DNA of 64,000 nt. Source: Castor canadensis. Its lineage: Eukaryota; Chordata; Mammalia; Rodentia; Castoridae. Positions 1 through 11,430 of this stretch are shown piece after piece. The stretch spans positions 127,690,906 through 127,754,905 of the forward strand of contig NC_133391.1 of the NCBI RefSeq assembly GCF_047511655.1. The letters run 5' to 3'. The notes beneath the pieces are model-generated. The model did no database searches. It worked only from the letters and a program-made list of their open reading frames with translations, and was not told the origin of the DNA. A program made the position numbers and the translations under genes. Each line of letters opens with the position of its first letter. The first letter of the stretch is position 1.

Positions 1-149
1 CTGTTTAGACCATGTTCATTTGGAGATGCATCTTAAACTCTAGCTGGACATCTGTCAAGTAGACCATAAGGTACACAAGTCACGAGTTCTAGAGAGAAGG
101 CAGGGATAGATTTGGGAGTCAAATAGATGATATTTATATCTATGGAATT

Positions 150-830
150 GAATGCAGTCACCTGCAAGAGTGGTTGGATTTAAAAAAAAAAAAAAAAGCA
201 GCAGCTCCAGGACAGAGCCATTGGGAATATCAACATGTAGATGTGAGGAAGATCTGTCAGCAAAAAGACTGGTGGGTGCTTGATAAGTGTGGTGTCAGGA
301 AGCTTGTTGACTCCTTTAAAATTGTCTCAGTTCCAACTGTTACTCCACTCACTGATGTGATGCCACGTCTCATGAAGGCTTCAACAGCTTCATGCAGAAC
401 AACTGGACAGCCCTGCTCAGGTATCTCTGACCATGGAGTAGGAATCTTTAGGAATCTTCTGGCATTCTGCATAAGCTAGGTTTGGGAAGACAACAGTTGT
501 GGGGCCAGCCCTGAATTGTGGGTGAGGAGAGCCATTCGATACATATTTCCTCTTTACTTCCCAGGCAGATACTTCGATCAGATTGGGCACATTGGGGGTG
601 CTTTGTGTATAGACTAAGCAGACAGTTCTAAGACTCTTCAGGGTCTCATGAATCCAGCCCCAGTTGCACCGGTCACCTGCAGCTGTGGCCGCTTTCATAA
701 CACAATTCTGAGTTAGTCTTCTCTCCTCTGTGATCTCTCACTTTAGCTCTCTGGACTGTTTCTCCAAATAAACCATCTGCACACAAGGCTGTGTCTCAGG
801 CTTTGCCTTTGGGAGATCAAGCATTTTTTT
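150..830 (+). repeat. Probable ERVL/MLT2-type LTR remnant
   Basis: The right end has the look of an ancient ERVL-class LTR: an AATAAA-containing stretch near 767, then a 'gtctcaggctttgcctttgg' end with a short A/T run after it. No paired LTR, terminal TG/CA or target duplication could be fixed, so the edges are approximate. Short open frames here on both strands have no recognisable protein and I treat them as chance. Confidence 0.35.
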
Positions 831-1539
831 TTTTTTGTAAGAAGCTAGGACTTGATTGTGTTGAACACGGTGAAGAGGTTCAGAGTTTACAGACTATGGC
901 TCGATCAGATTGCTGGGAGCCCTGACAAGAGCAGTTTTAGGGAGTGATAGGGCAGATGCTCAGTCAGAGGACAGTGGAAAGAATAGGAGAGGAGGAAATG
1001 GAGGCAGCAAGCCATAGATGCTCTTTCAAGTGTCCATATATTGTGGACCATGGGCCTCTCAGCTACTCTCTCCTTTTTAAAATGTATCACATTTGCCAGT
1101 GACTGGGAAGAAGAGAAATGAGTCAATAGCTAGAGTGGGCATGGAGCATCGAGGAAAGGCTTTTTAAGGACAAGAGTCAAAGACTATGGGAATGTTGAGA
1201 ATGTTCAGCAGAGAGGGAGAAACATGAGCAAGGGGGAGGAGAAAATGAGAATGGGACACATAGGATCTTGAACCTGAGTATAGAGTTGACTTTTGGCCAG
1301 AACAGGGACCTTCCATTTATAGACTAGAAAGGAAGGCATAATGCAAACAGATTTGGATGTGGGTAAATTTGGTGGCTTAGCTGGTGGGAAAATAATGGAA
1401 CTCATCTCTGGTTGTTTCTATTTTCTCAGTGCATTATATTCTCAGGTCAAAAGCTGAGGAAAGGCAGTAAGGGGCACAAGTTTGGGCAAAAAAAGGGAAC
1501 AAAATAATTTTTGAAACTAAGAACACAAACATTCTGTTG
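831..1539. other. Intergenic sequence, nothing recognised
   Basis: Ordinary AT-rich mammalian DNA with short chance open frames only. No gene, RNA or clear repeat is visible to me. Confidence 0.5.
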
Positions 1540-1900
1540 GGCAGTATTTCATCTGGGAGGCAAGTTAAAGGAAGAAAGATTTATTTTGGCTCACAGTGTC
1601 AGAGGTTTCAGTTCACCTGGTGGGGAGGGCATGACAGACAAGAAAGTGGAAAGAGTAACAAGAAGGTTCCAGGGCGAGACACACACTTTGAAGACACATC
1701 TCAGCAACCCACTTTCTCTAATGTGGCTCCATCTTCCACAAGATAGATATCTCTTGAGATCATGAATCTATCAAAGGATTAATCCATTGAGTAGGTCTGA
1801 GCCCTTAGGATGCAATTACTTCCCCAAAGCCCATCATCTGGTAAGCAAGCTCCCAATATGACACCTGTGGGGACAGTTCTTATTCAGGCCATAACAAACA
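1540..1900 (-). repeat. MaLR-type LTR, minus strand
   Basis: Read on the minus strand, the block starts 'tgttatggcctgaataagaa' and continues through a 'gggctttggggaagtaattgc' core, a pattern typical of mammalian apparent LTR retrotransposon (MaLR) LTRs. It ends in a 'gagccaaaataaatctttct' polyadenylation-like segment (the + strand shows 'agatttattttggctc'). It is probably a solo LTR. The exact subfamily needs a RepeatMasker comparison. Confidence 0.55.
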
Positions 1901-3808
1901 TATTTAGCAAGTAATTGCTGAGCTGTACTTTGCTCATTTACTGATTTCACTGGAAAGACTACTAATTTCTATCCCACTTAGGGACAAGTGGCTTTTACAT
2001 CCAGGTACTCCTTATTTCTAAAAACTCCTTGTTACCAACCTGGTGGAACTAGAAAAATCATGAAGAGCAAGAAAAGAGTTAGCCTCTTAGATCAAAAGCA
2101 AGGTGGTCATGAAGGCCAGCTGAAGGATGACTGTTCAAAGACCCAAGGGGGAACATGCAATTTGGGTCACATAATTGGTTCAATGTTGTCACTGCACATT
2201 AAAAAGCTCTGGCTGCAAAAGCACAGAGGACTTTCCAGAAACATTACACTTTTGAACATCTGTATGTTCCCTAAACAATGAATTATACAGAATGATACGA
2301 TTTCCCCTATCAGCCGCTCAGAAAAATAAAAGTTGTATGATTTTATTCTGGTGGTGGAGTTGAGACCTGCAAGAAATTGAAGGCTTCCCAAACCATTAGC
2401 CTAACTAGAGAAGTTTCTCAGTCACTGAGCAGTGACATCATTGTTTCCCTAGTTACCCAATGTGGAGGCAGAAATGAATAAGCTAGATGTAAATGCCATG
2501 TCTAATGGGGTGGGAGTGCTATAACTTTTTATGGCCACAAGATCTGTAATCCCTATAACTCAAAATGTGGTCACTCAAAACATGTAACCAAAAACTTTAT
2601 GGGGACTGTCAAGTCATTGCTTATGGCATTGGTAAAATATGTTCTATATTCATGTACTTTGGTGGAGCTGACTGTAGCTGGCTCACTGGCTATATCTAAA
2701 CTCTTGAATTAGGGCTTTGTGGATATATCAACAGAAAAATATATACATATTTTGTATTTTACAAATACCTAGTAGATAACAAGTATCTAGTAAATATCAC
2801 AAGATTTTAAAATATGTGTGGACTTATTTATATAAAACACATGGTTCATTCCCTTCAGCTAAGTGATACTTGCTCATGCAGATTCTAAAAAAAAAAGCTG
2901 AAACAATCCTGTTCCTACCTTGATAGGAAAGTTGATTTCACTTTTCCTTTATGCTTAATGTAACATGTAGCTTTTTTTTTTTTTTAAGAGGCTGTCTAAC
3001 AGTCACAGTAATTACTTTTTGGAGAAAACTGTAATAGGTAAGCCAGAATAATTATTCTCATTTTAGAATTGGCAAAACTAAAGAATATAACATTTAAAAG
3101 TTCTATGCAAACTCAGCTTTCTCTGCTGTAAATATTTTTTGTTTTGAATTGGATGTAAGGTCAATGGCCAAAAAAGATGGCTTCTGACTGGTGCCTTTAT
3201 CCTTGGGTTTAGAAGCTGGAAAGTTGTATGTGAGTGAGTGCCAAACTTGATATAAATTAACTAGCAGATAAAACATGCTATCTATAGCTATTAGACCCAG
3301 TAGCAAAAATACAGCCTAGGTAGCCATTTAGCATGCATGAACAAAAGAATATCTTCTACCAGAAATAGGACACTTTCACAATTTTGCAAAAATCCTCACT
3401 TTTTCAGTGTTTAACAATGCTACATTATTTGGATAACAATTTTTCTATTCTTCAGTTTGCCTAGAAATAAGTTTTCAATTATTTTTATGGAATCTTTCCT
3501 TTTAATCTTAGCTGTCTTTTCAGTTTATGATTCCCTAATAAAAGTTTAATCTCTTTTCAGAACTTCAAGACTACACACTATAGCCATTTGTATAATAAAA
3601 ATACATGTAGATGAACAATGCTTACTTGTTTTAGCTTTTTAAAAAATTAAAATATGGCAAAAGAATTGGTTAAAAAACAACTGGCTAAAAAACAGATCAA
3701 TTGATAGGGTAAGTTTTAGGAAAAATATTTGCAGATGTGAGTTCCCATTGTTTTCTACTATGGTTCCTTCATTTTTTTTATATGGTGATCAGGTAGACCT
3801 CATTAAGA
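1901..3808. other. Intergenic AT-rich sequence
   Basis: No gene found. The stretch is AT-rich with short A and T runs (for example 2,886-2,897 and 2,972-2,986) and no open frame over about 100 codons. Confidence 0.5.
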
Positions 3809-3945
3809 CAGTGACATTTATTTATTTATTTATTTATTTATTTATGTATTTACTTTGAAGGTGGTGCTGGGATTTAAACTCAGGGCCTTGTTCTGCTAGA
3901 CAGGTGCTCTATCACTTGAACCATACCCTCAGCACTATTTCCTTT
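3809..3945 (-). repeat. ID-type SINE (minus) with TTTA tail repeat
   Basis: A (TTTA)n run at about 3,809-3,850 is followed by 'gggatttaaactcagggcct', 'acaggtgctctatcacttga' and 'accataccctcagcac'. This is the reverse complement of a tRNA-derived ID-like SINE: its B box lies in the 'gagtttaaatccc' segment and its A box in the 'gtatggttcaagtgatagag' segment. The TTTA run is the diverged A-rich tail read on the opposite strand. Confidence 0.75.
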
Positions 3946-4278
3946 AGTTTGAGTTATTTCTGATAGCACTTTTAAAAATAATTTACAATTTTTACTAAAA
4001 TTACTACTTTTATAAACAGTTTAAAGGGTAAAACAGCTTTAACAACCTTGTTATAAATAATTAATTTCTCACTTCCAACCCTCCTCTCCCAAACCTACAG
4101 GAAACCATTTTGAACTCTGGTTATAGATTCTCTTGTTTACCTTTTTTAGTTCTAAATGATGGGGTTATTTTGTGACTTCTTGACTTTTCTATTTTAGGCA
4201 CTGCTTGATTTCCTAATAAAGAAGATGAGGATTTAGTTGTTATTTACTTTTTACTCTTCCACACAAACTCACATTTTT

Positions 4279-4483
4279 TTTTTGACTGGGGTTTGAACTC
4301 AGGGCTTCATGCTTGAAAACAGGTGCTCTACTGCTTAGCCAAACCTCCAGCCCAGTTTGGTCTGGTTATTTTGAAGATGGAGTCTTGTGAACTATTGTCC
4401 AGACTAGCCTTATACTGTGATTCTCCAGAGCTTAGCCTCCTAAGTAGCTAGGATTACAGGCATGAGCCACCTATGCTCAGCCA
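4279..4483 (-). repeat. Composite B1-ID dimeric SINE, minus strand
   Basis: Reading + to right: a T run (tail), an ID unit ('ggtttgaactcagggcttca', 'aggtgctctactgcttagcc'), then a 7SL/B1-like unit ('gatggagtcttgtgaact', 'cctaagtagctaggattaca', 'ggcatgagccacc'). In its own orientation it is 5' B1 unit, then ID unit, then A tail. This is one of several dimers in the window. Confidence 0.8.
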
Positions 4484-4621
4484 AATTCACACGTTTAATT
4501 TCTGCATTTGGCTCCATGACGATTCTGGTTAGATCACTATTCCATACTTACATTACTTAAGTGCTATTCTCTCCTGTGTCACAGAATATACTATGACTAT
4601 ATTTCCTTTCCTCCATAATTT

Positions 4622-4662
4622 ACATATATATATATATATATCTATACACACACACACACTCA
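4622..4662. repeat. (TA)n and (CA)n microsatellite
   Basis: A short TA dinucleotide run is followed directly by a CA run. Confidence 0.85.
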
Positions 4663-5800
4663 AGGTATTCAGATTCAGATTTGGATTAATTATAATTGTG
4701 ACACATACACATGGTATGGTTTTCTTTTATTTACTTATTTAATTAGCTGTTTTTAATAATGCAATTGGCCTTCCTGAGCTGAACTGACACCTGACAGGAA
4801 AGCTAGAGACTTGTAAATAGCCTTTATCTCGCCATTTTTTCCAGTTTCTTGAATTACTTTTTTTTTCCATCCCCTTTCTCTGTTTCCTTTTTCTGGAAAT
4901 CCCATTACTTAGGTATCAAATATTCTGGGTTGGTCTTCTAATTTTCTTGTTTTTAATCTCCTACTTTCCATATTTTAAAAATTTTTCTGAGCTATTTCCT
5001 AAATTTTACCTTCTATATCTTTTACTTCATCTAAATCCCTTTTGTATTTGGCATCATAAATTTAATTTTAAAAGTTTGTTTCTGTATTCCCTTAATTTTT
5101 TTTTAAAATGCAGATTATTGTTCTGTTATGAAACCTAAGAACATCTGTTATGTTGTTTGACTGTATTAATGGCGGCTGGCATCTCCCCGAAGAGTCTTGT
5201 TTCTACCAAGTGTGTTGGGGTCTCAGTCAAATCAGACACCTTGCCCTTCTGATATTCCCTGGCTCTTTTGCTCAAACCAAAAGTTGTCCACCAGAAAGCT
5301 GATTAGAAACTCTGAGCTTGTAGCTTGTTGACTCTGGTCTTCACTGTCGGGCAATCTAGTTGGGCCAATCCCTTGGGGGATTCCCAATGTCGAGATCTTA
5401 GTTCTAAGCCCTGGGAAGTTCCTGGTATCAGGATCTTACTTCTTTACTCCACCCCCAGAGAAGATTTCTATTTTTCTGCCAGGAGCATGTTGGTTTGACA
5501 GTCAACAGTCTGGGAGCTGAGAGGGTCAGGGGCAGTTGCTGTGTAAAGTGGAAAAGGGATAAAAGAATAATTGCTTCATTAACACACTGTCAGAGAAGCC
5601 TTAACCTCATCTTCACCCTCACTTTCCAGAGATCCGTGGGTCTTGGGGGATTTTGTAATGTAAATTGAGTTTCCCTTCAGCTCTCCTCACTGCCAGTTTA
5701 GGCTTCTGCTCTTTCCAGTCTGCTGTCAGTGCCTATATGCTTCCCAGCCTCCACAATTTTGAGGCATTTATCCCTGTCTTTTTTACAGGGTTGTCAGATT
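4663..5800. other. Intergenic sequence, nothing recognised
   Basis: The left part is AT-rich and T-rich; 5,160-5,800 is somewhat more GC-rich. No gene or well-bounded repeat was recognised. The moderate-GC block could be an old ERV or LTR relic, but I cannot support that. Confidence 0.4.
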
Positions 5801-5850
5801 AAGTCAACAAACATATATTGAGCACCTATTATGTGCAGGTTCACAGACTC
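5801..5850 (-). repeat. L2 LINE 3' end fragment, minus strand
   Basis: The segment 'acatatattgagcacctatt' followed by 'atgtgcagg' is the reverse complement of the highly conserved L2 3' end. This is a short, very old fragment. Confidence 0.6.
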
Positions 5851-6399
5851 ATCACAGTAATAGATGTGTGGACTCACTGTGACTGTTTGTAATGAATGGG
5901 GATGATAGATGTTTCTCAAGCTTCTACTGTTCTCCTTGCAACCACTGGGCCACTTTCTCTAGCTCTTACTGATGTCCTTTGTTTATTCTTTTATCTCCAG
6001 GGTACCATTAATTCCTTTTCTCACCTTTTATCAACCAGAAATATTTTTTCTCATCTTTTCCTTTTAGATTTAAGTATATAACCTATTTCTGAGTCTGTAT
6101 GTTCTTTCTACATAAAAATGCCTCCTCACCAATCTGCAGTAAATAGGACTTTAAATTACTGCCAATTTGTATTCAAGCTAAGAAAGGTTCACTCCCACCC
6201 ATGCCACCCATGCCAGTCCAACTGGGCAGTGCCATGATTATTCCTGTGTAATAGATATGGCAAGAGTGATTCAGAGCTATCACAATTAATCACTTTGTAT
6301 GCTAAAATGGTGATTATTTGCTAGTGCCCAACACACATCAAGAACTGTTCTAGCAATTTTCATAGGTTTCAGGCAGCAATGCTTTCTGGAGGCAGAATG

Positions 6400-6570
6400 T
6401 CTAGTTTCCCATCCCACCAGTTATTAGTTAATATGACTTTGGATGTCTTTGTGCTGTGTTTCTTTGTGCTCAGTTTCCTCATCTGTAAAACCAGTAAGAT
6501 AATAGCACCTACCTCAAAGACAGCTTTCTCTTCTGTAAGATGAAGAGAACAGTAGTATGTCCTTTGAAAG
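6400..6570 (-). repeat. MIR SINE fragment, minus-strand candidate
   Basis: The stretch 'ctcagtttcctcatctgtaa' with 'aatagcacctacctc' is the conserved core of a MIR element. The core alone is certain; the edges and strand are estimates. Confidence 0.5.
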
Positions 6571-7289
6571 ACCATGTTTGAAGATCAGTAATTTAATAGA
6601 TGTCAAGTCCTTAGGATAGCACAAGGTACACACCACAGTAGGCATCATGTGTTATCTTTCCTCTTTATTATATTGTCTTTATTTTTTATCATCCATTCCA
6701 CTTAACAGATGAGGACATAAAAGTTCAAGGAAGTTAATTTACCCATATAACAGAGCTAGAACATAAACACAGGCAATTCTGATAACCCCTTTCGCAGAGT
6801 ATCAATTTAAAAGTGTAAGTTTTTTTTAGCCTTATTGATTAGATATTTATTATTTGCCAATTATGCTTGGATAATATGGAGTTTAAGTGAAATAAAATAG
6901 ACTCAGTTGGCTGAAACAGTTTCACAAATGGATAAGAAGAGAACACAGGGAGGGTGCCCATGCCACAGGGCAGTCTGGCACAAGGTGTCTAGCAGCCTGG
7001 ATGGAATGAGGAAGGAGAAAGGGGAACAGGTGTGAGAGCCCAGGGAGGATGACAGCATTTGTATAAGGAAGGGGACATCAGAGGCAAAGGAATGTTGGTT
7101 ACATACAGGGACATTTATGAAATAAGGAAATATATGAAGGATATGAAGATGCCTTCTTATTGTCAGGGCAGAGAGTTACAAATACAGAAAGGATGGAAAC
7201 TAAAAGAGATTTTGTGGTATTTGATTAGAATTGAGGGTCGTTTTATGAACTATAGACCTGTTAAAGAGTGGACATAATAATTTATAACC
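6571..7289. other. Intergenic sequence
   Basis: No gene or clear repeat. The 72-codon open frame at 7,059-7,277 has no recognisable features. Confidence 0.45.
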
Positions 7290-7955
7290 TTCCCACAAGA
7301 ATACTTCAAGTGTAGATGGCTTTAGGGCAAATTTTTCTCAAGCACTTAATGAAGACACAATAACAATCCTATTCAATGCTGCCAAAAAACAGAAGAGGAA
7401 ACACTTCCCTACTCATTCTGAGGCTAACATTATTATGAATGATACCAAAAAAAAAAAAAAAATAAGACAAGCTGGACACCATTGGCTCACACCTATAATC
7501 CTAGCTACTCAGGAGGCAGAGATCAGGAAGATCATGGTTCGAAGTCAGCCCCAGGCAAACAGTTCTCAAGATCCTATCTCAAAGAAAACCATCACAAAAA
7601 AGGGCTAGTGAAGTGGCTCAAGGTATAGGCTCTGAGATCAAACCCCAGCACCGCAAAAAAAAAAAAAAAAAAAAAAAGAAAAATCAGACAAAAATAGTAC
7701 AACAAAAGACAACTATAAGTTTATTCCTCATGAATGTAGGAATGCAAAAATTCTAAAAAATTTACCACATAAAATCTAATAGGATGTTAAAAAACAATAC
7801 ATCAGAATCAGGTAGGATTTATCATAAAAGTGCAGAGTTGGCTTAGCATTAGAAAGTCAATAGAATTCATCATGCTAACAAACAGAAAGAGAAAAACTTA
7901 TGATCATCTCAATGGATGCAGAAAAGACATTTGACAAAATTCAGCTGAGATTCTG
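7290..7955 (+). mobile_element. L1 ORF2 fragment, interrupted by a SINE
   Basis: Two blocks (7,290-7,465 and 7,690-7,955) match the reverse transcriptase part of LINE-1 ORF2 in codon style, including the segments encoding the usual 'nucleotide-rich finger' and 'isoleucine-Ser-x-Asp-Ala-glu-lys-Thr-Phe' area near 7,905-7,935 ('tctcaatggatgcagaaaag'). The frame is broken. A dimeric SINE sits between the blocks. Confidence 0.7.
7468..7680 (+). repeat. Composite B1-ID dimeric SINE
   Basis: The B1-like half ('ggctcacacctataatccta', 'gctactcaggaggcagagat') is followed by a linker ending in 'ctcaagatcctatctcaaag', then a degenerate ID half ('ctagtgaagtggctcaaggt', 'gatcaaaccccagcacc') and a 23-nt A tail. 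It is inserted in L1 ORF2. Flanks 'aaataagacaa' and 'aaatcagacaa' look like a target-site duplication with one mismatch. Confidence 0.85.
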
Positions 7956-8275
7956 CTCCATCCAGTGAAGCTCAGTCTCTGTCAAGAATCACCACTTTAG
8001 AGGGAGGAAGAGAAATAACGGTTTGTTCTATCCTGGAAGATATTCAAGGTGGGACTCTGCAGCTGCTCCTATACATACTGCTCAAGCGCATGGTCTACCT
8101 TTTGATGACCCTTTCCCCAATACATTAAGCTATCATTTAACTCAGTGTTTCCCAAATTCTGTTCCTTGGAACACTAGCATCCCCTGACATTTAAGATCCT
8201 TCTCGGAACCTCAGGGTGCATAGTAACACATGAAGAATTCTAACTCCAGGGAAGAAACTATATCTAAGAATTAAT
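7956..8275. other. Intergenic sequence
   Basis: No gene. Around 8,145-8,240 the text resembles an old DNA transposon relic, but I cannot assign it. Confidence 0.4.
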
Positions 8276-8363
8276 TTTTTTTTGGTGGTACTGGGGGATT
8301 TGAACTCAGGGATTCATGCTTGCTGGTCAGGTTCTCTACTGCTTGAGCCACACCTCCAGTCCT
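8276..8363 (-). repeat. ID-type SINE, minus strand
   Basis: The T run, 'gatttgaactcagggattca' and 'gcttgagccacacctccag' form an ID unit in reverse. Confidence 0.8.
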
Positions 8364-8379
8364 AAGAACTTACTCTATT

Positions 8380-8470
8380 TTACTTATTTATTGGTGGAAC
8401 TAGAGTTTGAACTCAGAACCTTGAGCTTGCTAGGCAAGTGTTCTACCACCTGAGCCATGCCCTTGCCCCT
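8380..8470 (-). repeat. ID-type SINE, minus strand
   Basis: A second ID unit lies directly after the previous one: 'tagagtttgaactcagaacc', 'ttgctaggcaagtgttctac', 'cacctgagccatgccc'. Two ID insertions stand head to tail within 200 bp. Confidence 0.8.
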
Positions 8471-9650
8471 GGAATTTTTTCTTCTGTGTGCATTTCAACC
8501 CTGAATGTTTCATTAGGGCAAATTTTAGGGTCTTGACTCACCTGTACATTCCTTCTTATATGTTATATAATATGTACAGGAGACTAGTAGGAAGAGCCTG
8601 GGAAAATATTGTGGAAGGGTAGATGTCCTCAGCTCTGGTCTGCTGCTAGTACAATCTCCTTCAAACACCACTTTTATCATGAAGCTCCTCTGTCTGAGTA
8701 ATTCCTTATCCCCACCATGGAAACTGGCAACTTTTCTTTTTCTAATTCTTTGATTTTAGTATCTTCTATGTTCCTAGAAGAATCTAAAATGTTTGCCCGA
8801 GATTAAGAAAAAAAAAAAAAAACAAGTTGGCTAGGAAATATTTAAAAATCACAGAAGACAGCAATCAAATAGTTGCTTCTAGTTGTCCCATAGAAACACT
8901 TGAAGGGGCCTTTTCTCCAAATACCAAGAGAAAGCCATGCAGTGAAAAGGAAATTATTTTCTGTTGTTTGCTAACACACTGTTTCTTTCTATAAGCATGG
9001 AAAACATATTAAAGAGAATTGTGTCCTGTGAGAGGTAAGTCTATAAAGAAGCTGGGCTTAGGGTCATAAAGCTACCGTGAAAAAGCAGAATAAAAGGGAA
9101 ATCTAGCAGAGCATTTTCTTTTTGTGAGTTAAGGGCATTAGAGACTTAGGCTTTGTGCAAAGCACTGAACATCTGGGAGGTGAATAGTTTAAATAAAGTA
9201 GTAATATATTTAAGAGCACCTTTTGAAAGTTACAATCCCTGAGGAAGATAAAGCATAAGACTTTTTTTATTGTAAGAAAGAATTCAAACACATTTGTTAC
9301 AACAAAGACACAAAAAACCTTGCTGTGGGTAATATGCTGATTTCACAAAAAGCATTGTTCTCTATCAGTGCCTTTTCCTCAACACTTGAAAGCATTCTTC
9401 CAAGAGTTGTAAAGTACTTATGTTAACTGTGTTAACTAAATGACCATTGGGTCATTTAGTGTGAACAGGAACAAGACTTGTATGTGACAAACATTGTTTT
9501 GATTCTTTTCTGAAGCTTTAGAATAAATCCCATAAAAACAAGAAGATACTGAAATCAATTTATCATGATCTGGCCTTATCTGACAAAATGAGGCCAAGCC
9601 CTAAAATACATATTCTTTGAAGCACACACAGGTCCATCAGAAATGATGAA
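8471..9650. other. Intergenic sequence
   Basis: No gene or clear repeat recognised apart from an A run at about 8,808-8,822. Confidence 0.45.
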
Positions 9651-9652
9651 CT

Positions 9653-9864
9653 TGCTGGGCACTGGTGCTCACGTCTGTAATCCTAGCTGCTCAGCAGGCA
9701 GAGTTCAGGAAGATTGTGGTTTGAAGCCATCCTGAGCAAATAGTTCTTGAGACCCTATCTTGAAAATACTTAACAAAACAGGGCTAGTGGAATGACTCAC
9801 GTGGTAAAGCGCCATCTATCAAAGTGTGAGGCCCTAAATTCAAACTTTAGTACCGCCAAAAAAA
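9653..9864 (+). repeat. Composite B1-ID dimeric SINE
   Basis: The B1-like half ('gctgggcactggtgctcacg', 'tgtaatcctagctgctcagc') and linker ('gagaccctatcttgaaaata') are followed by the ID half ('gggctagtggaatgactcac', 'gtgtgaggccctaaattcaa') and a short A tail. Confidence 0.85.
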
Positions 9865-10089
9865 ACCTTGCATCTCAACATCTTGTCTAGTTTGTCTTCC
9901 ATGTTTAAAAAGGAAATGAAAGGCCCAAATTATAACATGAGTTGGCTTCATAAGTATACTAATATTACTCATTCTTATGCAGTTATGGAGTTTTGCAGTA
10001 AGAAAAATTGAGGAGAAAACAGAATTATATTGGTTCATCCAAACTATGTTTTTCTATCTTTTAGGAAAGAAGTTTTTTAAACAGAACCA

Positions 10090-10178
10090 TTTTTTTTTTC
10101 ATGATATCAAGGTTTGAACTCAGGGCCTTGTGCTTGTGCAAGCAGACACTCTACCACTTGAGCTATACCCTAGCCCTA
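10090..10178 (-). repeat. ID-type SINE, minus strand
   Basis: A T run, then 'aaggtttgaactcagggcct', 'ctctaccacttgagctatac' and 'cctagcccta': an ID unit in reverse. Confidence 0.8.
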
Positions 10179-10233
10179 GAACGAGTTTTAAGTTAAAGTA
10201 AATTGTTAGGATAAAGGAACAGTTGAAGTTCTG

Positions 10234-10535
10234 TGTTGGCAATAATGGCGCGGATAGGTTTCAGTTCTTACTGCACCCTTAAGCTTCCGTTTCCCAGGGT
10301 CATGGTCCTGCTTCAAGTCTAGCTTGAATTTCCCTTCTGCCCCAACCTCCAATCAGCATGAACCATAAGATCCTAACCAATCAGATCATGCCGAGTCCCA
10401 CTGAGGGGTATTTAAGCCCCTGCCCTTCCTGCTTTTCTCTCTTTTGGCTCTCTCCCTCTCCCACCCGGCATTTAAAGAATCTCTTGGCCAGTTCACTCCT
10501 CTCCACGTGGTCACTTTGGGCCTACTTTTCCAACA
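10234..10535 (+). mobile_element. Solo LTR of an endogenous retrovirus
   Basis: A 302-bp block begins TGTTGG and ends CCAACA, a perfect 6-bp terminal inverted repeat with the TG...CA ends of retroviral LTRs. It is flanked on both sides by TTCTG (10,229-10,233 and 10,536-10,540), a 5-bp target duplication. Inside it has two CCAATCAG boxes (10,349-10,356 and 10,377-10,384) and a TATTTAAG TATA-like box at 10,408-10,415, followed by a pyrimidine-rich R/U5-like part. No internal retroviral sequence or second LTR lies nearby, so this is a recombined solo LTR. The promoter layout suggests a class I (gamma-like) element, but the family is not established. Confidence 0.8.
10349..10415 (+). promoter_or_regulatory. 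Core promoter motifs of the solo LTR
   Basis: Two identical CCAATCAG boxes (NF-Y type) start 28 bp apart, and a TATTTAAG box begins 24 bp after the second. The arrangement is that of a working U3 promoter. Present activity is unknown. Confidence 0.55.
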
Positions 10536-10540
10536 TTCTG

Positions 10541-11040
10541 GATATCTGAGAAATTATGCCCATGTATACAAATAATTTTACATCAAAGTATCAAAGAAAT
10601 GCATGTATAGTTGGGATTTAACATCTGACTAGCATTACTCTGGTCATTGTGAAGTACATAAAAAGAAAAAACAATCCTTGCTCTCTGAGAACCTGTTAAT
10701 TTTAGAATTGTAGAAATAATACCAGAGATAGTTTAAATCTAAAAATGTATATTATTTTCTTGATGAAACATGTTTATAGACATTAATCTTAAGTAAAGGT
10801 ACAACTTTTGATACTGTACTTTTTTATTTGCCTGGATGAAAATGGCCATCTCTGTGTCCAGACAACACTTGCCACTTAGAATAGTCAAAAAAAGAAAAAA
10901 AAAAAGGTTGCTTTCCTCATTAGATTTCTGGCTCACTAAATTTTACTTAGAAAAGGACAGTTTCACTGACCTTTGTTATATCATTTATTTTATTAACTAT
11001 GCCCAACTGCAAAGTAAGCCCAGGTACAACAAGAGATAGT
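10541..11040. other. Intergenic sequence
   Basis: No gene or clear repeat recognised. Confidence 0.45.
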
Positions 11041-11430
11041 ATAAGAACACTTACAGAGACATTATTTGTAGTAGGTGCAAACTACAAAAAACACAGATGT
11101 CCAGCACTATAGAATAGTAAATAGGTTGTGGTGCACTTATGCAACAGAATACTATATGGCAATGAAAATTAACAAATTGTTTCTACATTCAACAACATGG
11201 ATAGCAAATAGAAGATGCAAGACAAAAGAACACATAGAGCTTCCATACATTTAAAGTTCCAAAGCATAGATACTATATGGATGGATATGGTGCACATGCA
11301 TGCATATCCAAATGGTAAAATCATAAAGAAAAGCAAACCAAATTACTTAAAAAGTAAGATTAGAGCACACTCTGAGAATAGGGGATTCATGGGGGGAGGG
11401 CTGTGATTGGGAAGAGTCACAAACTTCTGA
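11041..11430 (+). mobile_element. Old L1M 3' end fragment
   Basis: The text around 11,130-11,190 ('tgcaacagaatactatatgg', 'caatgaaaattaac', 'caacatggatagc') is the C-terminal end of ORF2 of an old L1M-type LINE. A short 3' UTR with a 'ggattcatggggggagggct' G-rich stretch follows. It is heavily decayed. Confidence 0.65.
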
